Source: an uncultured Muribaculaceae bacterium (GTDB taxonomy: Bacteria; Bacteroidota; Bacteroidia; Bacteroidales; Muribaculaceae). Taken from it: DNA of 64,000 bases. Each line of letters opens with the position of its first letter. The first letter of the stretch is position 1. Positions 26,021 to 35,034 of this stretch are shown piece after piece. Where the stretch lies: contig CAJTWL010000003.1 in NCBI GenBank assembly GCA_910579845.1, forward strand, positions 98,175 through 162,174, read 5' to 3'. The position numbers and the translations under genes are program-made. A model generated the notes under the pieces. It was not told the DNA's origin, did no database searches, and saw only the letters and a list, made by a program, of their open reading frames with translations.

Positions 26021-26060
26021 TTATTAAGAAAATAAGCCCCGGGGCTTATTTTCTTAATAA
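26021..26060. terminator. 40-base perfect palindrome inside unit 1
   Basis: Two 20-base arms (26021-26040, 26041-26060) are perfect reverse complements centred on CCCCGGGG, with A/T-rich ends. It sits between the phosphoesterase stop (26077) and the susC start (25964). It may end most transcripts after the phosphoesterase gene or act as a stabilising hairpin. Unit 2 has no counterpart. Confidence 0.75.
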
Positions 26061-26076
26061 TATTTATCTTATGATG

Positions 26077-28059
26077 CTATTTCACTTTGTACTGGTCAAG
26101 ATTAAACGCGTAAGGACGCTGGATCTCCTGAGTGTATACGTTGCCGAATTTGTCAGTGGTTGTAACCACGATATCCGTGTCGGCATCAGGACATTGTACA
26201 GTGAAGAAGTGGAACCGCTGTGAAGTTCCGGTTCCCGGAACGGAGGTAAGGGCGTCTCTGTCCCAATATTGGATTGTCATGGCAAGGATAGACAGCGGGT
26301 CATAAGCGCGGTAAGGTGTTGTCGCGAGGACTGCTCCCGATTTTGTCTTGACTTCTATCTTGCAGCTTGAGTTCCAGTTCCATACGTTGATGAGGACTTT
26401 GTTCTTCATCTTTCCTTCCGAATAAGGATCCACATAACGTGTCTTGAAGGTCTTGATCACATTGGCGTCTTTAAGATTCTTGAACTCTGAGAGAGCATAT
26501 GTGAAGTCTACGTTGTTCATGTCATAGACACGGAACTGCTCAGCCTCGGAGCGCTGTGTCCCTTTATAAGACCATTTGACATCCTTCCCTTTGAAGTCGA
26601 AGATAGCGTAACCTGCCGGTGTTCCGTCCGTGCAGACATGGTTGCCGGGTGAGTAGTTGCCGGAATACCACCAGTCGGCGCATACTGCCGGAATATTGTG
26701 CTCATATACATTGCTGTAGCTGTTGCCTGCGTCTCCGGGAAGCACTGTGTGCTGCTGATGGAGGTGGGCGTTTACGAAGTGTACCTCACGGTTGCCGAAC
26801 AATGAAATAAGTGCCGCGTAATCCCTTCCGGATCTGAGGTTATATGCGTTGAAGGTCGATGTGTTGTAAGAGAAGATTGAGCCGTGGGTCATCACGTATA
26901 CAGGTGTGTCGTCAGACACGTGCTTGAGGTCTTCCTGAATCCAGCTTTTCTGTCCGCCGTATACCGTTTCCGAGTAGGGACGGTCCTTGACTCCATCATA
27001 TGCGCTACAGTCGATATTGTCCAATACAATAAAGTGGATTTTGCCGATATTGAATGAGTACCATGCGGGCGCTATGTTCATCTGGAATGGGGTAGTGGCA
27101 TCGAAGTTGCTTGCGATCGATTTAGGATCGTGGTCATGGTTGCCTATTGTCTGGTATACGGTGAGATTCTTTATGTTCTCGTTGATAGTGTTTACATACT
27201 GGGGCAGCTGATAGCCGTTTTTCCAATAACTGTCCCAGGTCATGTCTCCGAGGGTGATTCCGTAGATCTTTTCACCTGCATGTGAGTTCTTATAGGATGT
27301 CACATCGGCAGTGAATTTTTTATACTGACCGATATCTCCTGTTCTTTGGGCAAGGTGCATGTCACCAAAATAGAGGATCTTGAAGTTGTCCTGGTTGTCC
27401 ACTTTCTTCACTGTGAAAGAGTGGTTCTCGGCTACGTTGTCGGCAAGTATGAGATTTTTGTAGATTGCCGGGAATACGCCGTTTGTCTCAGGTTCGTAGC
27501 CGGACGGAACGGAGTAGAACACCACTTTCTGTTTCTTTTCCGATTTCAGCTGATATTCTCCTTTGTCGTTGGTAGTAGTTGTTATTGCGCCATCGCTGAC
27601 AACCACACCCGGAACAGGTGTGCCGTCGGTGGTCTTGATTGTTCCGTAGACGGTTGTGCCTTCTTCGATGTTTATAACCTCCTCGACAACATTGATGATT
27701 ACAGTTCCGATAAGCTGACGGTTGGCGCCATGCTTGATATAGAACTTGTAGGTCGCGGACTTAAGTCCAGCCGGAACAGTGAATGTAAATGATTTTTCAT
27801 CTGCGGCAGTTATCGGACAGATGATGAATTGTCCATTAAGCTCAAGGTATACGTTGTCACCTTCGCTTACTCCGCCTTCTTGTGTCAGAGTCACCGGTTG
27901 ACCTTTGACTATGTCGAGTGATCCCGGCAGGGTAACTTTGATTTCGGTGTTGTCTGGTGTCGGATCCGTTTTAGGATCATCTTTACAACTGATACATGCC
28001 ACAGAGAGGAACAGTATCAACGCAAACGATTGCAAGAAAAATTTAAATTTTTTGTCCAT
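26077..28059 (-). CDS. Calcineurin-like phosphoesterase lipoprotein, unit 1
   Basis: A 660-residue secreted metallophosphoesterase. Lipoprotein signal (VACISC, Cys about 25), a beta domain (about 40-125), a regulatory Ig-like domain (about 130-225, GTTVYGTIKTTDGTPVPGVVVSD), the phosphoesterase domain with metal motifs FGDMH, LGDMTWD, IGNHDHD, MTHGS and NAHLHQQH, and a C-terminal domain (about 510-660). The last metal motif is AHLH where the paralog at 35072 has canonical GHTH; both histidines remain. It is the first gene of the unit. Substrate (nucleotide, phosphosugar, phospholipid or polymer) cannot be told. Confidence 0.88.
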   Translation of the reverse strand: MDKKFKFFLQSFALILFLSVACISCKDDPKTDPTPDNTEIKVTLPGSLDIVKGQPVTLTQEGGVSEGDNVYLELNGQFIICPITAADEKSFTFTVPAGLKSATYKFYIKHGANRQLIGTVIINVVEEVINIEEGTTVYGTIKTTDGTPVPGVVVSDGAITTTTNDKGEYQLKSEKKQKVVFYSVPSGYEPETNGVFPAIYKNLILADNVAENHSFTVKKVDNQDNFKILYFGDMHLAQRTGDIGQYKKFTADVTSYKNSHAGEKIYGITLGDMTWDSYWKNGYQLPQYVNTINENIKNLTVYQTIGNHDHDPKSIASNFDATTPFQMNIAPAWYSFNIGKIHFIVLDNIDCSAYDGVKDRPYSETVYGGQKSWIQEDLKHVSDDTPVYVMTHGSIFSYNTSTFNAYNLRSGRDYAALISLFGNREVHFVNAHLHQQHTVLPGDAGNSYSNVYEHNIPAVCADWWYSGNYSPGNHVCTDGTPAGYAIFDFKGKDVKWSYKGTQRSEAEQFRVYDMNNVDFTYALSEFKNLKDANVIKTFKTRYVDPYSEGKMKNKVLINVWNWNSSCKIEVKTKSGAVLATTPYRAYDPLSILAMTIQYWDRDALTSVPGTGTSQRFHFFTVQCPDADTDIVVTTTDKFGNVYTQEIQRPYAFNLDQYKVK

Positions 28060-28155
28060 GATATATAATTAGTTGTTAATTTCAAGGTTAAAGCATGTCC
28101 TGAATAAAGTATGGAATTGCAGGTGAAATTAATATCAAATGTCGAAAAATACAAA

Positions 28156-28187
28156 CAAACTTAAAAAAAACTTAACGATACCGTAAA
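28156..28187 (-). promoter_or_regulatory. Candidate promoter of unit 1
   Basis: On the minus strand, TTTA (28184-28187), 20 bases, TAAGTTTG (28156-28163). One mismatch from the consensus. The leader to the ATG at 28059 is about 95 bases. Confidence 0.45.
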
Positions 28188-28205
28188 TTTTTAACACAAA
28201 GTGAA

Positions 28206-28248
28206 ATATAATGAACGCGGCACGCCGAGCGTGCCGCGTTCATTATAT
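28206..28248. terminator. Perfect 20-bp inverted repeat
   Basis: Arms 28206-28225 and 28229-28248 pair perfectly with a 3-base loop CGA. It lies downstream of the 79-residue gene on the minus strand and just upstream of the unit 1 promoter, so it probably insulates the unit. Confidence 0.65.
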
Positions 28249-28265
28249 GCGCAGTGCGCAATTAG

Positions 28266-28337
28266 TTAAGGTCTTTAGGGTCCTTAAGGACTATAGGGAC
28301 TCTAAGGTCATTAAGGTCATTAAAGTCCTTAAAGACT
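28266..28337. repeat. Eight-unit 9-bp tandem repeat
   Basis: Eight consecutive 9-base units of the form TTAAGGTCN (with variants such as TTAAGGACT and TTAAAGTCC) fill 72 bases without interruption, between the 79-residue gene and the 20-bp inverted repeat. Confidence 0.85.
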
Positions 28338-28361
28338 CTGTTTAATTATGATTTTACTTTC

Positions 28362-28601
28362 TCAATTGCGCTTGGCGTATGACAGGATTGTGGGACTTTC
28401 GATGTCTACACCATATTTCTTTCCGAATTTAAGTATTGCCCGTGCGAGTTTAGGTTTCAGATCTTCGGGGCAATATCGGAAGTATGCTTCGGCGGCACGT
28501 ACATGTGTGGCATCGGGCATGGGATATTCTCTTCTCTCCGGAAGACCGTAAAGGTCGGAAGGTAATTCTTTTCTTTCCTCAGTATTCAATATGTCGCTCA
28601 T
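28362..28601 (-). CDS. Small protein, DUF6582-like
   Basis: A 79-residue charged protein. The pattern TEERKELPSDLYGLPERREYPMPDATHVRAAEAYF resembles the small DUF6582-type domain (ER-LP-...-YP-D--H-R-A) known from phage-related and bacterial genes; the family assignment is from memory of the pattern. It has no signal or membrane segment. It is transcribed alone between manA and the tandem repeat. Function unknown. Confidence 0.65.
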   Translation of the reverse strand: MSDILNTEERKELPSDLYGLPERREYPMPDATHVRAAEAYFRYCPEDLKPKLARAILKFGKKYGVDIESPTILSYAKRN

Positions 28602-28708
28602 AGTAATAAATTTGTATTTTTAACAGACTTATTACTTATAACCATATTATGTGGAAGTAAGTTCAGAAAAAAAGTAAATACAAGTTCTGTTTCTTAGGCA
28701 CAGGGAAA

Positions 28709-29668
28709 TCAGCAGGTGGTTTCAAGCAGTTCTGCCGATGGTGAGGGAGTCAGTGTGACGCCTGATGCGGACGCGGGTATAAGGATGGTGTCGCCGGTGC
28801 CGAGAGTGCGTGTTTCTCCGTCGCATTCAACGGAAACGGTGCCCTCGGTGACCAAAAGGATTACGAATGAATCAAGAGATGAATAATCCCGTGTCAGTTG
28901 CTTGTCGGCATTTATGATATTGGTAATGAAGTATTCGGAAGTGGTTAGATTCCTGATGCCGTCGTCTATGACTTCGGCATTTATTTTTTCGTTGTGAATA
29001 CGGCTGAAATTGATCGCTTCCTTTGCAAGACTGGTGTGCAGTTCGCGTTCATTTCCGAATTTGTCCTTTCGGTGGTAGTCGTACATGCGGTAAGTGGCGT
29101 CTGACGACTGCTGCACCTCTACGATAAAGGCTCCCTTTCCGATGGTATGCACATTTCCTGCCGGGATAAAGAATGCATCTCCCTTTTTGATTTCGATGAA
29201 GTTGAGGCTATTCTCTATTTTGCCGCTGTTCACAAGCTCCTCATATCTTTCAGGGTCTACAGGTGATTTGAAACCGTTTGCAAGACGAGTGCCCGGGAGA
29301 GCGTCGACAACATACCACATTTCGTTTTTACCGTTAGGCATTCCATATCTTCGAGCCAGGTTGTCGTCCGGGTGAACCTGTACGGAAAGATCATCATGCG
29401 CATCTATGAATTTGACAAGCAATGGAAATTCGTTACCGTATTTGGCAAAATTCTTCTTCCCGACAAGCGCGGATCCGTACTTGTCGATAAGCCGGGATAT
29501 GGACAGTCCCTTATCTATGCCGTCTGTGACAACGGATTCGCTGCCTTCGACAGAGGATATGCACCAGCATTCGCCTATCTGTTCCTCCCCGGATGGGATT
29601 CCAAGATAAGCGGGAATGCGTTTGCCGCCCCAGATTGTATGCTTAAATATAGGCTGGAATGTCCACAT
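28709..29668 (-). CDS. manA: Mannose-6-phosphate isomerase, class I
   Basis: Zinc enzyme that interconverts mannose 6-phosphate and fructose 6-phosphate. 319 residues, the short form. Metal ligands appear in VQVHPDD and GKNEMWYVV, and AFFIPAGNVHTIGKGAFIVEVQQSSDATYRMYDY is the second conserved block. The C-terminal cupin-like part (about 240-319) ends in LLETTC. A TAACTTTG -7 site lies 27 bases before the ATG. Confidence 0.95.
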   Translation of the reverse strand: MWTFQPIFKHTIWGGKRIPAYLGIPSGEEQIGECWCISSVEGSESVVTDGIDKGLSISRLIDKYGSALVGKKNFAKYGNEFPLLVKFIDAHDDLSVQVHPDDNLARRYGMPNGKNEMWYVVDALPGTRLANGFKSPVDPERYEELVNSGKIENSLNFIEIKKGDAFFIPAGNVHTIGKGAFIVEVQQSSDATYRMYDYHRKDKFGNERELHTSLAKEAINFSRIHNEKINAEVIDDGIRNLTTSEYFITNIINADKQLTRDYSSLDSFVILLVTEGTVSVECDGETRTLGTGDTILIPASASGVTLTPSPSAELLETTC

Positions 29669-29695
29669 TATTTATCATTTCACGAAAATGCGCCC

Positions 29696-29703
29696 CAAAG
29701 TTA
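29696..29703 (-). promoter_or_regulatory. -7 element of manA
   Basis: TAACTTTG on the minus strand, 27 bases before the manA ATG. No TTTG box at the usual spacing. Confidence 0.45.
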
Positions 29704-29730
29704 TAAATTTTTTTTTAAATAAGCTTCATC

Positions 29731-30756
29731 CTATTTGAGGAGGTTGGCGATTGCGAAATCAAGAATCGCATCCTTTCCTTCGGCAAGTTGTGCGTCAGTG
29801 CAATGAACCTCGCATCCCGGCGAGGGGTCGATTCCGAATTCCGTGAGTCTGTCTTCCGAGTCGTTGATCGGACAGGCCGAAAAGCGTATCGCCCATCCGT
29901 TCGGAAGTTCGGAAGAGAAGGGGAGTCCACCGCCACCCCCCGTTCTTGCTCCGACAATTCTTACATTGGGCAATTGTTTCATAACCGATACGAAATCATT
30001 TGCAGCGCTGAAGCAACTGCGGTTGGTAAGCACGATTATCGGCTTGTCGAGATACATTATCCTGCCGTCCCGGGCAGGTTTATATTTTATTGGATACGGA
30101 TCGGAGAATGCATCGTATCCGGGTCCGGTCTTGTGACGGATATAACCTCCTGTCCTTTCTTCTTTAATGAACCTGCCTACAAGCGAGCCTATGTTGGTCA
30201 GCATTCCACCGCCGTTGTCGCGTATGTCGATTATCAGTCCCTTGGATTCGGAGAGAAGAGCCAGTATGTAATCAAGGTTGTTCTCGCTGATTCCATATGA
30301 GAAAGAGGGGTAATACATATATGCTATCTCTTTCGACAGCATTGTGTAGTCTATGCCGGTTGTTGTGAAGTAGTTGAACTTAAGGTAGTATTGCTGCAGG
30401 GTGCGCAGGTTGAAATCCTGGGGATAATCGCTCCACCAGGCACGGTAATAGCTTGTGTTGAAACGTGAAGAGAGGTTCACGTGTCCGTCCTTGAGTTCGT
30501 CAAGCAGATCGGAGCAGATCTGAAAGAGTTCGAGTTGTTTTGTGTCCGGTTTTATCTTCTTGCGGTATTCGGAACACAATGTTTTCCAGTCGATATCTTT
30601 CTCCTGAAAGAAACAATACCTTGATCCCACGATATCGGCAAGAGCGTCGAAATTGCCGTAAGGGTCATCATTGTATTCCGGTGTATCGTGGCATCCGCAA
30701 AGCAGGATGGGGAGAAGAAGGATATACAGATATCCAAATATATTCTTTGCTAACAT
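29731..30756 (-). CDS. S41 family peptidase, lipoprotein
   Basis: C-terminal-processing-type serine peptidase of 341 residues. A lipoprotein signal (ILLCGC, Cys at 20 or 22) precedes a small N-terminal domain with DELKDGHVNL (88-95), typical of S41 proteins. The catalytic domain has GLIIDIRDNGGG and the nucleophile S250 in LTNRSCFSAANDF, followed by GARTGGGGGLP. A PDZ domain is not evident. It sits 6 bases after the DUF3316-like gene, so it is the last of parC, DUF3316-like, S41. Substrate unknown. Confidence 0.88.
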   Translation of the reverse strand: MLAKNIFGYLYILLLPILLCGCHDTPEYNDDPYGNFDALADIVGSRYCFFQEKDIDWKTLCSEYRKKIKPDTKQLELFQICSDLLDELKDGHVNLSSRFNTSYYRAWWSDYPQDFNLRTLQQYYLKFNYFTTTGIDYTMLSKEIAYMYYPSFSYGISENNLDYILALLSESKGLIIDIRDNGGGMLTNIGSLVGRFIKEERTGGYIRHKTGPGYDAFSDPYPIKYKPARDGRIMYLDKPIIVLTNRSCFSAANDFVSVMKQLPNVRIVGARTGGGGGLPFSSELPNGWAIRFSACPINDSEDRLTEFGIDPSPGCEVHCTDAQLAEGKDAILDFAIANLLK

Positions 30757-30762
30757 TTCGTA

Positions 30763-31599
30763 TCAGTAGAGTGGTGAGTTTATATTGCTTTTGCGCTTGA
30801 GTCCGAGACCGTGCGGTATCACACCTATTACGAACTGATGGGTATTTATCACTGTGTTCAGACTGTTCGCCCAATATGACTGCCGTTCGTATTGATAACC
30901 GATCTCCATTGCCGTGCGTCCGAAGTCGAGTTTGACGCTCAGGAGATTCCGTATGCCGAAATTATTTCCCCACCAGCCGCAGTGCGCGAGACCGTTGTGG
31001 TTTCCCAGCCATATCTCGTAATATGTCTCTCCGTATTGCGGTGCAAAGAATGCGCCAAGTGTGGGGACAGACATTTGATCCGAGATCACGATTGGGAGAC
31101 GTTTTATTTTTGTGTGCCATGATGCGGAAGCTGTAATGTCCATTCCTGCGGAAGCGAGTGCTGTCACCGGGTTGTTTCCGTTACGTGTCAGATACAGGGC
31201 ACCGCCGTTCATCCGCAAAGCGCCGCCGGCTGTTATCTGGAAATCGGTTGGCAACCGTTTTCTCCAGGCGAGACCCCAGCTGAAATTGAGGTCGATTCCC
31301 TGCATCATTGCCGTGTGCATGGGATTATTCATCCGGTGGAGGTTTATCGCTCCTTGAAAATCCATTACAAGGTTTTTCGGACTCCATTGTGATGCCTTGC
31401 TCCATTCTCCGCTGAGGAATACGCTCCTTCCGGAGTAGTGCAGAGGGGAGAGGTATGTGGAAACGGCTCGTGAACTGCCGATGCCGATTCGATACTGCTG
31501 TAATACCGGACGACCGGGTTCTTCCTCGTATCTGCATTCCTGAGCGTATGTCGTACAGGCAAATACACCGGCAATGATCAGTGTTATAATCCTTCTCAT
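30763..31599 (-). CDS. DUF3316-like secreted protein
   Basis: A 278-residue protein with a signal peptide (TTYAQ). Alternating aromatic/hydrophobic strands and a Bacteroidetes-type pattern (GIGSSRAVSTYLSPLHYSGRSVFLSGEWSK) suggest an outer-membrane beta barrel of the DUF3316 type. Its start shares one base with the parC stop (TAATG), so it is translationally coupled to parC, which is a surprising partner for an envelope protein. No function is known. Confidence 0.7.
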   Translation of the reverse strand: MRRIITLIIAGVFACTTYAQECRYEEEPGRPVLQQYRIGIGSSRAVSTYLSPLHYSGRSVFLSGEWSKASQWSPKNLVMDFQGAINLHRMNNPMHTAMMQGIDLNFSWGLAWRKRLPTDFQITAGGALRMNGGALYLTRNGNNPVTALASAGMDITASASWHTKIKRLPIVISDQMSVPTLGAFFAPQYGETYYEIWLGNHNGLAHCGWWGNNFGIRNLLSVKLDFGRTAMEIGYQYERQSYWANSLNTVINTHQFVIGVIPHGLGLKRKSNINSPLY

Positions 31600-34265
31600 T
31601 AGAAATCGAATAATGAAGGCTGGTTCGAGTCGGAACTGTTATCTATCACTTCCATATTGTCCTCGTCTTTCTTGCCTGTTTCCATATTGCTGTCGTCATA
31701 GGACTCGCTGTCGCCGTGTGACTCTTCGTGCGACCTGGTCGGTTCCAGTTCTTCAATAGACTCTATCTGATAAGTGGAGATTCGTTTCCCCTTGGCCTTG
31801 AAACTCTTCACGCCGATAAAATCTTCTGTCTCTATCTCCAGCTTCGGTCGTACGGCGTCAGCGCCTCCGAAAGTAACTTCCAGACGGGCAAACGGAGTGT
31901 CAGTGAGAAGTATTATCGAAGATTCAGGCTCGGATCCTACGAACCTCTGCGGTTTTGCGAACGGTTCAAAGAGGAATCTCTTGAGATAAGGAAATCCCAG
32001 CGAAGCATCGTTCAGTGCGAGAGTCCATATCTTGTGCGGATCAAACTTCTCGATGCGCAATATATTGTCATCATAATGATTGGTATCCGAATATGTGGAT
32101 GTGAAATATTCGCCGTTTTTTGTTATGACAAGCACCTTGTCGTCACCCTGGAATATGCCGAGACTCTCGCCACGTCCGTCATAGTTCAGGCGCAGCACAT
32201 CGCGGTCGAACCAAACCTCGCGGCCGCCAAGCGTGCTGGTACCGCGCCGCTCCAATGATATACTTTTGACAGGATATTTGGTCACAAGATTGCCAAGAGA
32301 CTCCTTCCCCTTGATGGCAAGTTCCGAGAAATTTACAGAAAGTTCCAGATTTCGCGGACGGCGTCCCGACTCATTGATCTCGTCCTTAAGAGTCACCTTC
32401 ACAGTCTCTGCCTCACCGTTGGGGTTACATGTCAAATACTCTATCCTCGAACCCTCCACGCCTTTTGTGATATTATACTCCTTGTCGCGGGTGAGTCCTG
32501 TAATATAGAACCGCTTCATATAATAATTGCCGTGTTTGCCGTTGCGGTAGATCACATTATATATTGTGCGTTTGTCACTTTTTTTGAAAATTCCGAGAAA
32601 CTGTATTTTCTTTCCTACGTAAAGCTTCTCCTGCACACGCACTATCTTGTATGTGCCGTCGCGGTAAATTACAAGAATATCATCTATGTCGGAGCATGTG
32701 AAACGGAATTCCTTATCCTTGAGACCGGTTCCGATAAACCCGCCCTCCGCGTCGTAATAAAGACGTTTGTTGGCTTCCGCAACCTTGGTGGCTTCGATAG
32801 AGTCGAAACTGCGTATTACGGTATGGCGGGGGAATCTGTCTCCATATTTCTCTTTAAGATGCAGATACCATTGTTCAGTATACTCCACAATATGTTCAAG
32901 ATCATATTCGAGCCGCGCTATCTCGCTGTCAAGCCGTGCTATCTTCTCATCGGCTTTCTCCGAATTGAACTTCAGTATGCGCCCCATCTTTATCTCCCAG
33001 AGTTTTATCAGGTCGTCGTCCGTAACATCCCGGAAGAACATGTGCCTGAACGGATCGAGCAGCGTGTCGACCCGGCGGATTGCCGTCTCCATATCCTTGG
33101 ATTCCTCCACCTTACTGTCTTTATATATACGCTCCTCGATAAATATCTTCTCAAGAGAGGCGAACATTTGTGACTCGCGTGTCTCGCCGAGCTTTATCTC
33201 CAGTTCCTGATGCAGCATCTCCTGAGTATGGTCTACTGAATAACGCAAAAGGTCGGAAACAGTGAGAAACTCGGGTTTGCGGTCGCGTATCACACAGCAG
33301 TTGGGAGAGATTGACACTTCGCAGTCGGTGAATGCGTACAGTGCATCGATGGCCTTGTCGGATGAAGTACCGGGAATCAGATGTACTATGATCTCGGCAG
33401 TCGCCGATGTGTTGTCGTCAACCTTGCGGATCTTTATTTTCCCCTTCTCCATAGCTCCGAGTATGGAGCTGATAAGTGTGGAGGTAGTCTTCCCGAACGG
33501 CAATTCCGTTATGGCAAGGGTCTTGTTGTCGATCTTCTCGATTCTGGCGCGGACTTTTACGGAACCTCCGCGTCCACCGTCGTTGTATTTTGTGACATCG
33601 AGCAATCCTCCGGTCTGGAAATCAGGAAGCAGCCTGAAAGGGCGGTCGTGAAGATATTTTACAGCCGCGTCTATTATCTCGTTGAAATTGTGAGGCAATA
33701 TTTTTGAGGAGAGACCTACCGCGATACCCTCCACACCCTGCGCGAGCAGAAGCGGGAACTTCATCGGAAGAGTCACCGGCTCCTTTTTGCGCCCGTCGTA
33801 AGAGAGAGTCCACTCCGTGATTTTGGGTGAGAATGCAGTCTCAATGGCAAATTCCGAAAGACGTGCTTCTATATAACGCGGTGCGGCCGCCGAATCACCG
33901 GTCAGAATATTTCCCCAGTTTCCCTGTGTGTCCACGAGAAGTTCTTTCTGACCGAGCTGTACAAGGGCATCGCCTATTGAGGCGTCGCCGTGGGGATGAT
34001 ATTGCATGGTATTGCCCACAATATTTGCCACCTTGTTGAAACGCCCGTCATCAAGTGTGGACATAGAGTGCAGGATACGTCGTTGCACCGGTTTAAGTCC
34101 GTCCTCGATATGTGGCACTGCACGTTCAAGAATTACGTAACTGGCATATTCAAGATACCAGTCGCGGAACATTCCCTGTAATATTGTACGCTTGTCGGTA
34201 GGGGTAGGAGTGAAGCTGTTCGAGCTCTCCTGATTGTCGGTTGAGGGTTCGGAAAAATTATCCAT
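31599..34265 (-). CDS. parC: DNA topoisomerase IV subunit A
   Basis: Type II topoisomerase subunit that decatenates daughter chromosomes. 888 residues. The breakage-reunion domain has the catalytic Tyr in SAAAPRYIEARLSEFA (near 130) and the quinolone region HPHGDASIGDALV (near 92). No GyrA-box motif (QRRGGKG-like) is seen in the C-terminal part, which supports ParC over GyrA. The tail (about 830-888) is acidic and ends SLFDF. parE is not adjacent. The stop overlaps the next gene by one base. Confidence 0.92.
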   Translation of the reverse strand: MDNFSEPSTDNQESSNSFTPTPTDKRTILQGMFRDWYLEYASYVILERAVPHIEDGLKPVQRRILHSMSTLDDGRFNKVANIVGNTMQYHPHGDASIGDALVQLGQKELLVDTQGNWGNILTGDSAAAPRYIEARLSEFAIETAFSPKITEWTLSYDGRKKEPVTLPMKFPLLLAQGVEGIAVGLSSKILPHNFNEIIDAAVKYLHDRPFRLLPDFQTGGLLDVTKYNDGGRGGSVKVRARIEKIDNKTLAITELPFGKTTSTLISSILGAMEKGKIKIRKVDDNTSATAEIIVHLIPGTSSDKAIDALYAFTDCEVSISPNCCVIRDRKPEFLTVSDLLRYSVDHTQEMLHQELEIKLGETRESQMFASLEKIFIEERIYKDSKVEESKDMETAIRRVDTLLDPFRHMFFRDVTDDDLIKLWEIKMGRILKFNSEKADEKIARLDSEIARLEYDLEHIVEYTEQWYLHLKEKYGDRFPRHTVIRSFDSIEATKVAEANKRLYYDAEGGFIGTGLKDKEFRFTCSDIDDILVIYRDGTYKIVRVQEKLYVGKKIQFLGIFKKSDKRTIYNVIYRNGKHGNYYMKRFYITGLTRDKEYNITKGVEGSRIEYLTCNPNGEAETVKVTLKDEINESGRRPRNLELSVNFSELAIKGKESLGNLVTKYPVKSISLERRGTSTLGGREVWFDRDVLRLNYDGRGESLGIFQGDDKVLVITKNGEYFTSTYSDTNHYDDNILRIEKFDPHKIWTLALNDASLGFPYLKRFLFEPFAKPQRFVGSEPESSIILLTDTPFARLEVTFGGADAVRPKLEIETEDFIGVKSFKAKGKRISTYQIESIEELEPTRSHEESHGDSESYDDSNMETGKKDEDNMEVIDNSSDSNQPSLFDF

Positions 34266-34340
34266 AAAATAGTGGAGCGAAAATATTTATGACTGTAAAT
34301 TTACTAAAAAAACAGTTGAAATAAATTTATTAAGGTAAAG

Positions 34341-34373
34341 TTTAGTGAAAAAATTTTTAAATAATTAAATTTG
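34341..34373 (+). promoter_or_regulatory. Promoter of the TM2 gene
   Basis: TTTA (34341-34344), 21 bases, TAAATTTG (34366-34373), 26 bases before the ATG at 34400. One mismatch in the upstream box. Confidence 0.5.
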
Positions 34374-34399
34374 CACAATAAGAAAAATTAAATTGTCAT

Positions 34400-34822
34400 A
34401 TGTATTATCTGACTATTAACGGGTCGACGGTAGGCCCAATGACTGCCGAGCAGCTTTTTTCATATAGTGTGGATCCGCAGACTCCCGTCAGCAAGGATGG
34501 CGGGGCATGGGTGCCTTTGTATACATATCCTGAACTGATGGAGATGTATAACCGTAGCGGACGTGCCGCAGAAGCAAGATCCGAAGTGTCTTCAAAGAAG
34601 GTGCTTGCCGGTATTATGGCTATCATATTCGGCGGTCTTGGCGTGCAGTATTTTGTGCTTGGCAAGGTGGGCGGCGGCTTCCTTACAATTCTGCTTACTA
34701 TCGTCACCTGTGGACTCTGGGAGATAGTCACACTTATTCAGGGAATTCTGATGCTTTGTATGAGCGATGTCGATTTCAAACGCAAATATATCGACAATCC
34801 GGCAACATTGCCCCTCTTCTAA
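34400..34822 (+). CDS. GYF_2 and TM2 domain membrane protein
   Basis: A 140-residue protein with two small domains: an N-terminal GYF_2-like part (MYYLTINGSTVGPMTAEQL... about 1-52) and a C-terminal TM2 part with two membrane helices joined by a short turn (KKVLAGIMAIIFGGLGVQYFVLGK...GGFLTILLTIVTCGLWEIVTLIQGI, about 68-122). The combination is common in Bacteroidetes. Function unknown. It is transcribed alone and diverges from parC. Confidence 0.85.
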   Translation: MYYLTINGSTVGPMTAEQLFSYSVDPQTPVSKDGGAWVPLYTYPELMEMYNRSGRAAEARSEVSSKKVLAGIMAIIFGGLGVQYFVLGKVGGGFLTILLTIVTCGLWEIVTLIQGILMLCMSDVDFKRKYIDNPATLPLF

Positions 34823-34926
34823 TACGCACATATTTAACACACGCACTTAAACACTCTTTTTCTTAGCATATACTCTTCCTATTTTAGGTAGAATGAAAAA
34901 GTTTTTAATTTTTTATAATGCATTAT

Positions 34927-34957
34927 TTTGCATTTTAGAATAAAAACAGTAAATTTG
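34927..34957 (+). promoter_or_regulatory. Complete promoter of phosphoesterase/SusCD unit 2
   Basis: TTTG (34927-34930), 19 bases, TAAATTTG (34950-34957): an exact match to the Bacteroidetes consensus. The leader to the ATG at 35072 is about 110 bases and holds two inverted repeats. Confidence 0.75.
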
Positions 34958-34980
34958 TATTAAGAAGTGTTAATCTTGCG

Positions 34981-34994
34981 ACGCGTATACGCGT
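34981..34994. promoter_or_regulatory. 14-base palindrome, possible operator
   Basis: ACGCGTATACGCGT is its own reverse complement and lies about 20 bases after the predicted transcription start of unit 2. It could bind a dimeric regulator. Unit 1 shows no such site. Confidence 0.4.
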
Positions 34995-34996
34995 AT

Positions 34997-35034
34997 GGAT
35001 TATATTGGATTTTAAACAAAATCCAATATAATCC
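34997..35034 (+). promoter_or_regulatory. Leader hairpin of unit 2
   Basis: Perfect 17-bp stem (34997-35013 and 35018-35034) with loop AAAC in the 5' leader, 38 bases before the start codon of the phosphoesterase gene. It lacks a T run on the plus side, so it is more likely a stability or regulatory hairpin than a terminator. Confidence 0.6.

Noticed and set aside
28266..28337. CRISPR array
   Set aside because: The 9-base units follow each other without spacers and no cas genes are present; it is a simple tandem repeat.
32532..33173. 213-codon open frame on the plus strand inside parC
   Set aside because: Antisense to a conserved topoisomerase gene and without any recognisable domain.
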